Shown here: positions 1-8,675 of the stretch, one piece after another
Layout: each line of letters starts with the position of its first letter
How positions within the stretch are numbered: the stretch's first letter is position 1
Origin: CAWHHZ01 sp963829355
Lineage (GTDB): Bacteria; Acidobacteriota; Thermoanaerobaculia; Gp7-AA8; JAHWKK01
Direction: 5' to 3'
DNA: 64,000 nucleotides
NCBI GenBank assembly: GCA_963829355.1
Contig: CAWHHZ010000006.1
Location: 1-64,000, forward strand
Notes under the pieces: generated by a model
What the model was told of the DNA's origin: nothing
What the model saw: only the letters and a program-made list of their open reading frames with translations
The model's database searches: none
Translations under genes and position numbers: made by a program

Positions 1-25
1 ACGACTGAGGACTGGCGACTGCACC
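1..25. repeat. Heptamer-repeat remnant at pilT 3' end
   Basis: A short degenerate array of the ACGACTG (CAGTCGT on the other strand) heptamer family begins a few bases beyond the pilT stop codon and runs to the window edge. The same family lies against the stop codons of ric and ispE, so this looks like another 3'-end copy. Confidence 0.5.
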
Positions 26-26
26 T

Positions 27-1109
27 CTACGCCCCCTGCCTCTCCGTTTCGAGCAGATCTTTGAAGATCTCCTTGTCGATCGCCTTGTCGTAGGCGGCGC
101 GGGCGGAGACTTTTCCTTCTTCGAAAAGCTCTTTGATCGACGCGTCCATGTCGATCATCCCTTCCTTGATTCCCATCTGGATCAGTGAGGTGATCTGACC
201 GGTCTTTCCTTCACGGATCATGTTGCCGAGTGCGGGAGATCCGAAGAGAATCTCGAGTGCTGCCACGCGGCCTCCGCCGACCTTCGGGAGCAACTGCTGC
301 GCGACGATCGCCCGGATGGTTTCTCCCAGGACGTTGCGGATGCCTTCCTGTTCACCGGCAGGGAAGACGCTGATGATGCGGTCCATCGTCTTTGCGGCGT
401 TGTTCGTATGAAGCGTGCCGAAAACGAGCGTCCCCTTTTCCGCGGCGGAGAGCGCCATTGCGATCGTCTCGAGGTCACGCATCTCACCGACCAGAATGAT
501 GTCGGGATCCTCGCGCGCCGAGGCCTTGAGCGCTTCCGCGAAACTGATCGCGTGGGTACCGATCTCGCGCTGGTGAATCAGACACTTCTTGTTCGGGTGG
601 ACGAACTCGACCGGATCCTCAATCGTGATGATGTGGAGCGTTCTGGTGGTGTTGATCAGATCGATGATCGCCGCGAGGGTCGTCGATTTTCCCGATCCCG
701 TGGGGCCGGTCACGAGAACCAGTCCACTCCGAAGCGCGGTGATTCGACGGACCTGCGGAGGAAGCCCGAGCTGATCGATCGTCATGATTTTTGACGGGAT
801 GATGCGGAAGACTGCGCCGCTCCCCCGCTGCTGCTGGAACACGTTCACGCGGTACCGGGCCACTCCGGGGAGCTCGTACGAGAAGTCCAGATCTCCCGAA
901 GCCTCGTACTCCTTCCACAGATGCTGGGGGGTCACAGGGCGAAGCAGGTCGACGAAGTCAGCCTGCGAGAGAGTCCTGTAGCGGATCGGTTCCATCGTGC
1001 CGGAGACGCGGAGCATTGGCGGACGCCCTACCGTGAGGTGGAAGTCCGAAGCTCCGCGGTCATTCATCAGCTTGAGAAACCGGTCGATCTTCTGAAGTGG
1101 CTGTTCCAT
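27..1109 (-). CDS. pilT: Type IV pilus retraction ATPase PilT
   Basis: A 360-residue cytoplasmic hexameric secretion ATPase that powers pilus retraction and twitching motility. The N-terminal PAS-like domain carries the family signature SDFHLTVGRPP (residues 21-31). The Walker A motif GPTGSGKST is at about 135-143, the Walker B region is LVGEMRD near 205-211, and the His-box is GTLHTNNAAKTMDRI. The C-terminal region has MIREGKTGQI, a form of the AIRNLIRE retraction motif. The length is typical of PilT. It lies 7 bp downstream of a second PilT-like gene on the same strand, so the two are probably one transcript. No other pilus genes are in the window. Confidence 0.96.
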   Translation of the reverse strand: MEQPLQKIDRFLKLMNDRGASDFHLTVGRPPMLRVSGTMEPIRYRTLSQADFVDLLRPVTPQHLWKEYEASGDLDFSYELPGVARYRVNVFQQQRGSGAVFRIIPSKIMTIDQLGLPPQVRRITALRSGLVLVTGPTGSGKSTTLAAIIDLINTTRTLHIITIEDPVEFVHPNKKCLIHQREIGTHAISFAEALKASAREDPDIILVGEMRDLETIAMALSAAEKGTLVFGTLHTNNAAKTMDRIISVFPAGEQEGIRNVLGETIRAIVAQQLLPKVGGGRVAALEILFGSPALGNMIREGKTGQITSLIQMGIKEGMIDMDASIKELFEEGKVSARAAYDKAIDKEIFKDLLETERQGA

Positions 1110-1116
1110 CAGCGCC

Positions 1117-3615
1117 TCACACCATCGTCAGCGACTTGAGGAAGTCGTCCGACACCATCTGCGTGAAATCCTCTTTCTTGTCCGCGGCCAGATAGGCTGT
1201 CTCCGGTGTGATCTGCTCTCTCCGGAGAAGATCACGCAAACCCTCATCGAAAGTCTGCATGCCGCGGGAGCGTCCGATCTGCATCGCCGAGTAGATCTGA
1301 TACGTTTTTTCGTCCCTGATGAGATTGGCGATCGAACTGTCCCCTTTCAGGATCTCGTAGCACGCCACGCGCTGATGCTTTTCTCTCGCGGGCAGCAGCC
1401 GCTGAGCGGTGACATACTTGATCGATTCCGAGAGGGAGGTTCTGATCTGTGCCTGCTGATCGATTGGGAAACTCGAGATTACGCGATCGATCGCCTTTGG
1501 GGCACTCGTCGAGTTGATCGTGCCCAAGACGATATGGCCTGTCTCAGCGGCCGTGAGAGCAAGCTCGACAGTCTCGTTGTCGCGCATCTCGCCAATCACG
1601 ATCACGTCCGGGTCCTCGCGCAGCGCCGCACGCAACGCACGCGCAAACGACTGCGTGTGCGTTCCGACCTCACGCTGGTTGACCAGGCAGTTCTTGAACG
1701 GGTGAACGAACTCGACCGGATCCTCCAACGTCAGAACGTGGTCGTGCCGCGTCTCGTTGAACAGATTGACGAGGGCCGCGAGCGTGGTCGACTTACCAGA
1801 ACCGGTCGGGCCGCATACCAGCACGAGTCCCTGATGGTAGTCCGCGATCTCGGCGAGTCGCGGCGGGAGTCCGATCTCGGCGATCGTCGGCGGCTTCTCC
1901 GGGATGACGCGAAAGACGCCGTTGTATCCCTTCTGATCGAGAAAGATGTTGGCCCTGTACCTCCCCGCTTGCGAGATGTAGTAGCAGAAATCGAGCTGCC
2001 GGTCCCTCAGCAGCCTCTCCCACTGATCCTCGGTGAGGATCTCCCGGATCATCTCCTCGGTCTGCTTCGCCGTCAGAGGTTCACCCTGCGCACGAAGAAG
2101 CTCTGCCGCGATCCGAACGATCGGCGGCTGCTCGACAGCGAGATGAAAGTCGGAGGCGTTCTGATTTCGAGTCGCCACGAGGTACTGATGCAGCCTCGGC
2201 TCACCCTTCCCGGAAGTTGCCATCAGCGCCGCATTCCGAAGCTCTTTGCCATCGGCCAGGGGCTTCGAGTCACGTGCCGCGATCTCTTCCGCAATATCGA
2301 GTGCCCTGCCACGAACGGCTCGGTTCGGATCGCTTTTCGCCGAGTTTCTCACCGCGTCGATCACCTTCGGGTGATTGAAATGCTTGAGCGCCTGGAGAAC
2401 CTCGATTCGCACTTCCGGACTCTTATCGGCGAGCAGGTTTCCAAGAGCCGGAAGGGCACGATTGTCAGCGATGCGGCCGAGTGCTTCGACCGCACACCAG
2501 CGGACATCCGGATCATTGAGAACGCCGATGATCGGCTCGACCGCGCGTGGATCCTTGAACCGGCCGAAAGTCTCGACCGCAGAGATTCGAATCCACCAGT
2601 CGTCGTCGGAGAGCAGAGGGATCGTGGCCGGAACGATGCGTGGGTCGTCGAAGGTTCCGGCGATCGCGAGCGCTGCCGAGCGTATCTCCTGATCAGGGTC
2701 GCGCAGAAGCTCGATCGTCGGCTCGAGCAGATCGGGACCGAACTCGCGCATCGAGTCGAGCGCACGGTCGCGCGCCCAACCGGCGAGACCGCGTGCAAAG
2801 GTGATGTAGCGTTTGATCAGCTCGCTGCGGTTGCTCATCCCCAGAAGGATCTTGAGCACCGCCGAGCGCGTTCCCGGATCTCCTGAAGCCATCAATGGCA
2901 GCAGCCTGTCGGCAAACTCGGGACCCTTCCCTTCAGACGCTTTCGTCAGAGCCTGCACGAGGATCTGCTGGGTCGAGTACGTAGCAGTCGGGAGCTGATC
3001 GACGAGGATATCGACCGATGCGGCCGGGGCGCTTTTTGCGAGGACCTCGAGGGCCTTGTCCCGAATCGTCCGCTCCGGGTCGCTCGCCAGCTTCTGCCAG
3101 CGCACGAGCGACTTGTCGGAAAGAGGGATGCTCGCGAGACGATTGAGCGCCGTCATTCTTCCCTCGAGCCGGGAGCTCGTCGCGACGAGCTGCCACAGGA
3201 GAGGCTCGACCTCGGCGGAGACTGGTGCTTCCAGAACGATTCGAGTCGCCGCCTCGGCGATCTGCTTGTCCTGGGATGCGGTGTGCTGAATCAGTCGCGC
3301 CTCGACCCCCGGAATTCCGAGCATGAACAGCGTCGAGGCGGCCGCCTTGAACGCTGCTTCAGGTTTTCCCTTCGACTCCGCAACGAAGAGATCGACCGTG
3401 TCGGGGCTCTTCATTCGCTTGAGCAGCGCCACACCCATATCGCGGTAGGCGCGATCCGGCCGGAACAGCATCCAGACAATGTCGCGCGGCTTGAGCGCGT
3501 CGAACGTTGCGAGACGCTTGAGGAGCTCGTCGCGTTCGTCGGTCGATTGAAACTCTTTCGCGGCGAGACGCTTGAGGACGTCCTTGAGGTCAGATGAAAA
3601 CATCGGAAGAGGCAA
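1117..3615 (-). CDS. HEAT-repeat protein fused to a PilT-like ATPase
   Basis: An 832-residue two-part protein. Residues 1 to about 440 are alpha-helical HEAT repeats, seen as recurring blocks such as DPDQEIRSAALAIAG and DPDVRWCAVEALGRI. The remainder is a complete PilT-type ATPase beginning at NASDFHLAVEQPP, with Walker A GPTGSGKSTT near 600 and Walker B VIGEMRDNET. Where PilT has the His-box GTLHTN, this protein reads GTINSTSAPKAIDR, so the histidine is missing while the rest of the box is conserved. HEAT arrays usually bind proteins, so the fusion may tether a retraction motor to a partner; that is inference. The start follows a GGAAGAG-like ribosome site poorly, and an alternative start is possible. 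Confidence 0.9.
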   Translation of the reverse strand: MPLPMFSSDLKDVLKRLAAKEFQSTDERDELLKRLATFDALKPRDIVWMLFRPDRAYRDMGVALLKRMKSPDTVDLFVAESKGKPEAAFKAAASTLFMLGIPGVEARLIQHTASQDKQIAEAATRIVLEAPVSAEVEPLLWQLVATSSRLEGRMTALNRLASIPLSDKSLVRWQKLASDPERTIRDKALEVLAKSAPAASVDILVDQLPTATYSTQQILVQALTKASEGKGPEFADRLLPLMASGDPGTRSAVLKILLGMSNRSELIKRYITFARGLAGWARDRALDSMREFGPDLLEPTIELLRDPDQEIRSAALAIAGTFDDPRIVPATIPLLSDDDWWIRISAVETFGRFKDPRAVEPIIGVLNDPDVRWCAVEALGRIADNRALPALGNLLADKSPEVRIEVLQALKHFNHPKVIDAVRNSAKSDPNRAVRGRALDIAEEIAARDSKPLADGKELRNAALMATSGKGEPRLHQYLVATRNQNASDFHLAVEQPPIVRIAAELLRAQGEPLTAKQTEEMIREILTEDQWERLLRDRQLDFCYYISQAGRYRANIFLDQKGYNGVFRVIPEKPPTIAEIGLPPRLAEIADYHQGLVLVCGPTGSGKSTTLAALVNLFNETRHDHVLTLEDPVEFVHPFKNCLVNQREVGTHTQSFARALRAALREDPDVIVIGEMRDNETVELALTAAETGHIVLGTINSTSAPKAIDRVISSFPIDQQAQIRTSLSESIKYVTAQRLLPAREKHQRVACYEILKGDSSIANLIRDEKTYQIYSAMQIGRSRGMQTFDEGLRDLLRREQITPETAYLAADKKEDFTQMVSDDFLKSLTMV

Positions 3616-3659
3616 CTGACTTACTCCTTTCGAGGAGTGCTGCTCCGCAAACTCGAACT

Positions 3660-3767
3660 GTCATTCTGAGCCGCCGGATCCCGCGAAGCGGGAGCAGGAC
3701 GGCGAAGAGTCGCGGTCAAGCTCCCTCGAGTCGACTTCACGCGATCCTTCGCTTCGCTCAGGACGAC
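3660..3767. repeat. Dispersed palindromic repeat (GTCATCCTGAGC family)
   Basis: The element begins GTCATTCTGAGCCGCC and ends with the inverse GCTTCGCTCAGGACGAC, with inverted GATCC-centred stems inside. It fills the gap between the HEAT-PilT gene and cysteine synthase. Related copies occur at about ten other places in the window, all intergenic or at gene ends. Confidence 0.85.
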
Positions 3768-3807
3768 ACCTCTGAGCCATGACGATTCTACCGCGTTCAC
3801 CGCTTTA

Positions 3808-4749
3808 TCATGGCTCCGGATCCGATCCCTCCTCCACACCCTCGAAGAGGAATGTCGAGAGATAGCGCTCTCCCGTATCGGGGAGCATCGCGAGAAAAAC
3901 AGAACCTTCCGGCGCCCGCTCAGCAACCTTTCGCGCGGCAGCAAACGTTCCGCCCGCCGAGACGCCGCAGAAGATTCCTTCCTTCGTGGCGAGCTCCCGC
4001 GCGGCATCGCGAGACTCCACGTCACTCACCTTCACAATCTCGTCATAAACTTCACGATTCAGAATCGACGGAATGAAGTCCGGCGTCCATCCCTGGATCT
4101 TGTGAGGATTGAATGGCTCACCGCTGAGCAGTGCCGCAACCTCCGGCTCACACATGATGACCTTGATGTCGGGGCGGGCCTTCTTCAGAACCTCTCCTGC
4201 CCCGGTGATCGTGCCCCCGGTGCCAAAGCCGGAAACGAAGTAGTCGAGTCTTCGACTCGTGAAGTCGAGCAAGATCTCCGGGCCTGTGGTGTTACGGTGA
4301 TAAGCGGGATTCGCCGGATTCTCGAACTGCTGCGGCATGAACCATCCATGCTTCTTCGCGAGCTCATCGGCTTTCCTCACCATCCCGCTCCCCTTCTCCG
4401 CGGCCGGCGTGAGGATGACCTTTCCTCCCATCGCGCGAATCAGTTTGCGACGCTCGATCGAGAACGAGTCGGCCATGACCGCGACGAAGGAATAACCCTT
4501 GACCGCGCACACCATGGCGAGTGCGATTCCGGTGTTTCCGGATGTCGGCTCGACGACAGTCATCCCAGGCTTCAGGCGGCCACTTCGTTCCGCCTCCTCA
4601 ATCACCCCGATCGCCAGCCTGTCCTTGACCGAGCTCATCGGATTGAACGCCTCGCACTTGACATACATCTCCACGTGGTCGGGCGCGATGCGGTTGATTC
4701 TGATGACCGGTGTCCGGCCAACTGTTCCGAGAATACTGTCGTAGATCAC
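3808..4749 (-). CDS. cysK: Cysteine synthase (O-acetylserine sulfhydrylase)
   Basis: A 313-residue pyridoxal-phosphate enzyme that makes cysteine from O-acetylserine and sulfide. The PLP lysine is in SSVKDRLA (about Lys42). The phosphate-cup motif PTSGNTG is at 68-74, the substrate loop is FENPANP, and the GFGTGGTITGAGE glycine loop follows. Length and motif order match CysK/CysM. The start is a GTG, chosen because GGAGG lies 7 bases upstream. It appears to be a single-gene unit, and the closest upstream gene is divergent. Confidence 0.94.
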   Translation of the reverse strand: MIYDSILGTVGRTPVIRINRIAPDHVEMYVKCEAFNPMSSVKDRLAIGVIEEAERSGRLKPGMTVVEPTSGNTGIALAMVCAVKGYSFVAVMADSFSIERRKLIRAMGGKVILTPAAEKGSGMVRKADELAKKHGWFMPQQFENPANPAYHRNTTGPEILLDFTSRRLDYFVSGFGTGGTITGAGEVLKKARPDIKVIMCEPEVAALLSGEPFNPHKIQGWTPDFIPSILNREVYDEIVKVSDVESRDAARELATKEGIFCGVSAGGTFAAARKVAERAPEGSVFLAMLPDTGERYLSTFLFEGVEEGSDPEP

Positions 4750-4853
4750 TGTGATGCCTCCGAAAACTCCTCGCTACATCGTTTCCTGTTGGTGAGAGTC
4801 CCCAATCATACGCGACTCGAGATCGACTGATACTGGAGCCATCTCAAAAGGCA

Positions 4854-5240
4854 ATGGTGGCCGAATCCTTGAATTCCACCTTCTTCATGTCCGAAATCAT
4901 CAGACCAGCAGCAGAATGGAGCGCTACCCTTCTCGAGGCAGCCGGAATCGCAGTCATCATCGCCATGGCGATCTACGCCCTCGGCTCCACTCTGTTCCAA
5001 ACCTTCGGATCTTCGAAGACGCACAAGGTCTACGAAACCGGCCGACAGATCCTCGGGCGTGGAATCCTGTTTGGTCTCGAATTTCTCGTCGCCGCGGATA
5101 TCATTCATACCGTCGCAGTCGATTTGACCTTCAGGACCGTAGGCGTTCTGGCGGTGGTCGTTCTCATCCGAACCTTCCTCAGCTTCACCCTCGACGTCGA
5201 GCTCACCGGTCACTGGCCCTGGCAACAGAAGAGAGAGTGA
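4854..5240 (+). CDS. DUF1622 family membrane protein
   Basis: A 128-residue protein with three hydrophobic helices: AAGIAVIIAMAIYALGSTLF, GILFGLEFLVAADII and TVGVLAVVVLIRTFLSF. The pattern matches the DUF1622 inner-membrane family, whose function is unknown. AAGG just upstream supports the first ATG, but a second in-frame ATG at 4887 (MSEIIRP) is also plausible because it removes a poorly conserved leader. It is divergent from cysteine synthase and followed directly by the RAYT-associated repeat. Confidence 0.8.
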   Translation: MVAESLNSTFFMSEIIRPAAEWSATLLEAAGIAVIIAMAIYALGSTLFQTFGSSKTHKVYETGRQILGRGILFGLEFLVAADIIHTVAVDLTFRTVGVLAVVVLIRTFLSFTLDVELTGHWPWQQKRE

Positions 5241-5256
5241 GGCGGGGGGAGAGAGT

Positions 5257-5421
5257 GGTGGGTCGGGCCGCTGGCCCGATGTCCCGGGGCGTCCCGCCCC
5301 GGCGACTGTTCCACAAAGTTGAGCGACACGAGGAACCGTCGATCCACTCCAGAGCCGTACACTCTGGTACAGCCGTGCAGGCGGGACGCCTGCAGGCATC
5401 GCGCGAGACGCGCGACCCACC
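5257..5421. repeat. 165-bp RAYT-flanking palindromic element, left copy
   Basis: The element is bounded by inverted termini GTGGGTCG and CGACCCAC. It contains several internal hairpins, including GGGGCG/CGCCCC and GCAGGC-GGGAC-GCCTGC. It is nearly identical to the copy at 6158-6322 and in the same orientation. Size, structure and position beside a RAYT gene fit a REPIN-like doublet. Confidence 0.85.
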
Positions 5422-5431
5422 ACCACGCGAA

Positions 5432-6049
5432 TCAAACTCGACCCACCCAAGGCCACTCCTGAAGTCCAGCCTTTTCCGGATTGCGCAGGACATACCTGTT
5501 GGCACGTTCGAGATGTTCGGCGGAGCGGACGAGAGTTTCGTAGCTGTCGTCCTGCCAGAACTTGCCGCTCCTCCTGAGGATCCGGTTCGCCTGCTTTGAG
5601 GTGAAGGACTTCCAGCCACCCGTGATCTTCCACCAGGGCCACTCCGGCTGCGGCTGAAAGACGACATGCACGTGATTCGGCATCACGCAGAAGCTCTCGA
5701 CATGGTATCGCTGATCCTGAAAGTGAAGGAGCGCCTCCATCACCACCTGCCCGATCTCCTGAACCTTCAGTTCGCACCTTCCTCTCGCGCGATCCATCTC
5801 GCTGAAGATTTCCAGGCGGACCTGCTGTTCGATCTGCCGATGGTCGACTGCGCGCACAGTCCCGAACCTCTCCCGGGCTTGATCGAGCAGGTTCCGCCGG
5901 AGCGCAGCCATGCGCGAGAGGAAGTCTTTACCGACCGCATCCGCAAGACACCACGTGACGAAATAGAGCCCGCCCGCCACATCCACGTGAGGAAGATGAT
6001 TCCTCCGCCGAAACTTCGCTTGATCCCATGAGAATTTTTCGCTCTTCAT
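5432..6049 (-). CDS. REP-associated tyrosine transposase (Y1_Tnp/RAYT)
   Basis: A 205-residue IS200-like HUH single-strand transposase. The N-terminus has the RAYT-type GGLYFVTWCLAD strand, the metal-binding HUH motif is in MPNHVHVVFQP, and the likely nucleophile tyrosine is in ANRYVLRNPEKAGL near residue 190. The gene looks intact. It lies between two 165-bp palindromic elements and has no adjacent transposition partner, as expected of domesticated RAYTs that act on REPINs. A plain IS200/IS605 element is less likely because there are no typical IS ends or TnpB. Confidence 0.88.
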   Translation of the reverse strand: MKSEKFSWDQAKFRRRNHLPHVDVAGGLYFVTWCLADAVGKDFLSRMAALRRNLLDQARERFGTVRAVDHRQIEQQVRLEIFSEMDRARGRCELKVQEIGQVVMEALLHFQDQRYHVESFCVMPNHVHVVFQPQPEWPWWKITGGWKSFTSKQANRILRRSGKFWQDDSYETLVRSAEHLERANRYVLRNPEKAGLQEWPWVGRV

Positions 6050-6157
6050 CGTCCGAGGCTACCTCGGGCGATCAGACTTCCACGAGAGGTAGACACGTGC
6101 ACGAGGAGTGGCCGCTGAAAAGGCGCAATATTCTCCACCATCAGTAGACGTGAGGCG

Positions 6158-6322
6158 TGTGGGTCGCGCCGCTGGCCCGATGTCCCGCGGCGTCCCGCCC
6201 CGGCGACTGTTCCACAAAGTTGAGCGACACGAGGAACCGCCGATCCACTCCAGAGCCGTACACTCTGGTACAGCCGTGCAGGCGGGACGCCTGCAGGCAT
6301 CGCGCGAGACGCGCGACCCACC
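6158..6322. repeat. 165-bp RAYT-flanking palindromic element, right copy
   Basis: This is the direct-repeat partner of the element at 5257-5421, differing at only a few positions (for example CGCGCC for CGGGCC near the left end). Two truncated copies of its terminal ACGCGCGACCCACC follow, reaching 6354, just before the prfC stop. Confidence 0.85.
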
Positions 6323-6361
6323 TACGCGCGACCCACCCTACGCGCGACCCCCACAGAAAAC

Positions 6362-7984
6362 TCAATCTACGGCGCTGGAGCGGGCGAAGACGTAGTCTGG
6401 GTTTTTCTCGCGCAGGGTTTCCTCGGCCCAGGAGCCGTCGATGAGGGCGACGAGGCGGTCTTCACTGTCGCGGACCCGGTTGACGCCGTAGGTCGGCCAG
6501 TGAATCTTCTTCTCGTCGACATCGATCTCCCCGTCGGAGCCTGAGATCCAGTATGCGGACTTGAACTGGAGCCGATCGAGATCAGTGTCGACGCCGTATT
6601 CCGAGGCGAGGCGGGAGCGGATCAGATCGAACTGGAGCTCTCCCACCGCGGCAAGGATCGGATCACGCTGCATCGGATCGCGGAAGACCTGAATGGCGCC
6701 CTCTTCCTCGAGCTGCTGGAGACCCTTCTGAAATCTCTTCTGTTTGTCGACGGCCTTCGCCCGCAACCTCGCAAAATGCTCGGGAGCGAATCTGGGCAGC
6801 GGTGGAAAGCGGAGCGGCTTTCCTTCGCAGACCGTGTCGCCGATCACGAAGAGACCCGGATTGACGAGCCCGACGACATCGCCCGGGAACGCCTCTTCGG
6901 TCGTTTCCCGCTCTCGCGCAAAGATCCGATGCGCGCGTGGAAGTCGCAGTTTTCGGCCGAGACGCGGGTGCTCGACGCTCATGCCGGTCTCGAACCGACC
7001 GGAGACTACCCGCATGAATGCCATGCTGTCGCGATGCTGCGGATCCATGTTCGCCTGCATCTTGAAGATGAACCCGGAGAACTGGTCACTCGTCGGTTCC
7101 ACCATTCCGGCGTCGCTCTTGCGCGGCATTGGCGGCATCGCCAGAGTGCAGAGCGCATCGAGAAATGTGCCGACGCCGAAGTTGTTGAGCGCACTGCCGA
7201 AGAACACCGGCGTCTGCGTGCCAGACCGAAACGCCTCCCGATCGAACGTTGCTCCCGCGATCTCCAGGAGCTCGGCCTCTTCGCGCAACTCCCCGTAAAG
7301 CCGGTCACCGATCGCTGCCTTCAGCTTCGGGTCGTCGAGTCCCGCATCGATCGTCTCGATCGCACGATCGCCGCGGGCGCCTCGCTCGAACCGAAGCACA
7401 CGCTGCCCCTCGAAGTCGTAGACACCCCGGAACGTCGGCCCGATTCCAATCGGCCAGTTCCGCGGCACTGCCGACATCTCGAGCACCTTCTCGATCTCGT
7501 CGAGGATCGCCATCGGCTCCTGACCCGGCTGGTCGAGCTTGTTGACGAACGTGACGATCGGAATGCCGCGATCACGGCAGACGGCGAAGAGCTTGAGCGT
7601 CTGAGGCTCGACACCTTTCGCCGCGTCGAGAACCATGACTGCCGTGTCGACCGCCATCAGCACGCGGTACGTATCTTCGCTGAAGTCCTGGTGACCAGGA
7701 GTGTCGAGAAGGTTGAACCGATAGTCGCCGTAGTCGAACTGCAGAGCAGTGGAGGTGACGGAGATGCCGCGTGCCTGCTCCATCGCCATCCAGTCGGAGC
7801 GGGCATGCTGCTGCTTTGCCTTGCGGCGCACGGCCCCGGCGAGCTCGATCGCTCCCGCGTACAGCAGAAGCTTCTCGGTCAGCGTCGTCTTGCCGGCGTC
7901 CGGGTGAGAGATGATCGCGAAGCAGCGGCGACGCGCGACTTCCTTTGCGATATCCGATTGTGTCGTGGTTGTGGCCTGTTCCAT
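6362..7984 (-). CDS. prfC: Peptide chain release factor 3
   Basis: A translational GTPase of about 540 residues that recycles RF1/RF2 after termination. The G1 motif is HPDAGKTTL, the switch region is RGISVTSTALQF, G3 is DTPGHQDF and G4 is NKLD. The C-terminal RF3 domain ends near ALIDGSWAEETL. The frame stays open 240 bases further upstream, but the ATG at 7984 (MEQATTTTQ) has GGCGGA upstream and gives the normal family length. There are no obvious operon partners. Confidence 0.93.
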   Translation of the reverse strand: MEQATTTTQSDIAKEVARRRCFAIISHPDAGKTTLTEKLLLYAGAIELAGAVRRKAKQQHARSDWMAMEQARGISVTSTALQFDYGDYRFNLLDTPGHQDFSEDTYRVLMAVDTAVMVLDAAKGVEPQTLKLFAVCRDRGIPIVTFVNKLDQPGQEPMAILDEIEKVLEMSAVPRNWPIGIGPTFRGVYDFEGQRVLRFERGARGDRAIETIDAGLDDPKLKAAIGDRLYGELREEAELLEIAGATFDREAFRSGTQTPVFFGSALNNFGVGTFLDALCTLAMPPMPRKSDAGMVEPTSDQFSGFIFKMQANMDPQHRDSMAFMRVVSGRFETGMSVEHPRLGRKLRLPRAHRIFARERETTEEAFPGDVVGLVNPGLFVIGDTVCEGKPLRFPPLPRFAPEHFARLRAKAVDKQKRFQKGLQQLEEEGAIQVFRDPMQRDPILAAVGELQFDLIRSRLASEYGVDTDLDRLQFKSAYWISGSDGEIDVDEKKIHWPTYGVNRVRDSEDRLVALIDGSWAEETLREKNPDYVFARSSAVD

Positions 7985-8242
7985 AGCGTCCGCCAATGAA
8001 ACGCTTTTGACGCGTACGGATTCCTCTCGCACTGCGGAGCGACCGGAAACCCTTCCGGATAATCTGCTTCGCATCCTCCTGCGTCCGCCGACAACGAGGC
8101 GACTCGATAACCCGGCGTCGAATCTTCCGTAGTATAAAGGGACAATAAACTGCGCCGGGAACACCATCAGTTTGTGTTCGAATTCGAGCCCCGAACCGCG
8201 GAAAACATCCTGAATGCAAATCATCCATGAAGGAGAGTGTTA

Positions 8243-8548
8243 GTGAATGAGCTCAATGAAGGAATGGACCGGTCATCCGGCACGATGAACGGAAACCGGA
8301 GCGGCAAGAATGAGACCTGTTCCACTGCCACGAACCACGGAAATCGGATCCCGCGCACATTTCGACGCGCCCTCATCGGGAACTCGCTCATCTGGGCAGC
8401 TCTGATGATCGCAACAGCTCTCGTGCTGACCTCGTTCGACAATGCGAATGAGGTTCTGAGGTATCTGTTGCCGGTGATTTACGTTCCGCTGTGGTTCGCA
8501 TCGGATCAGCTGCTTCGAAGCGTCATACGCCAATCAACGGAAAACTGA
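8243..8548 (+). CDS. Small two-helix membrane protein, unknown
   Basis: About 101 residues. A basic, Asn-rich N-terminal half is followed by two hydrophobic segments: SLIWAALMIATALVLTSF and VLRYLLPVIYVPLWFASDQLL. I do not recognise the family. The GTG at 8243 is preferred over the one at 8237 because AGGAG lies 7 bases before it. It is transcribed away from prfC and toward the deaD helicase, 128 bp further on. Confidence 0.6.
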   Translation: MNELNEGMDRSSGTMNGNRSGKNETCSTATNHGNRIPRTFRRALIGNSLIWAALMIATALVLTSFDNANEVLRYLLPVIYVPLWFASDQLLRSVIRQSTEN

Positions 8549-8675
8549 CCCTGACATGGCGGCGGGAGCGTCGCATCAGGAGCGCCGGGACCAATTGCAG
8601 GCAGGACTGAAGTAGACTCAGAGTGCGGATCTCTGCCTCTTCCGGGACCGTTTTTGCACCGAGGGATCTACTTCT

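Larger units (their letters stand above)
5257..6322 (-). mobile_element. RAYT gene framed by two 165-bp direct repeats
   Basis: The unit consists of the left repeat, a 10-bp gap, the transposase gene, a 108-bp gap and the right repeat. REP-associated tyrosine transposases are known to act on REP/REPIN sequences next to them, so the pair of matching flanks probably marks its substrates. Part of the right terminus is repeated twice more at 6323-6354. Confidence 0.75.

Noticed and set aside
1375..2886. 503-codon open frame on the plus strand
   Set aside because: It is antisense to the HEAT-PilT gene, has no recognisable family and reflects high-GC third-position bias; the minus-strand gene has clear domains.
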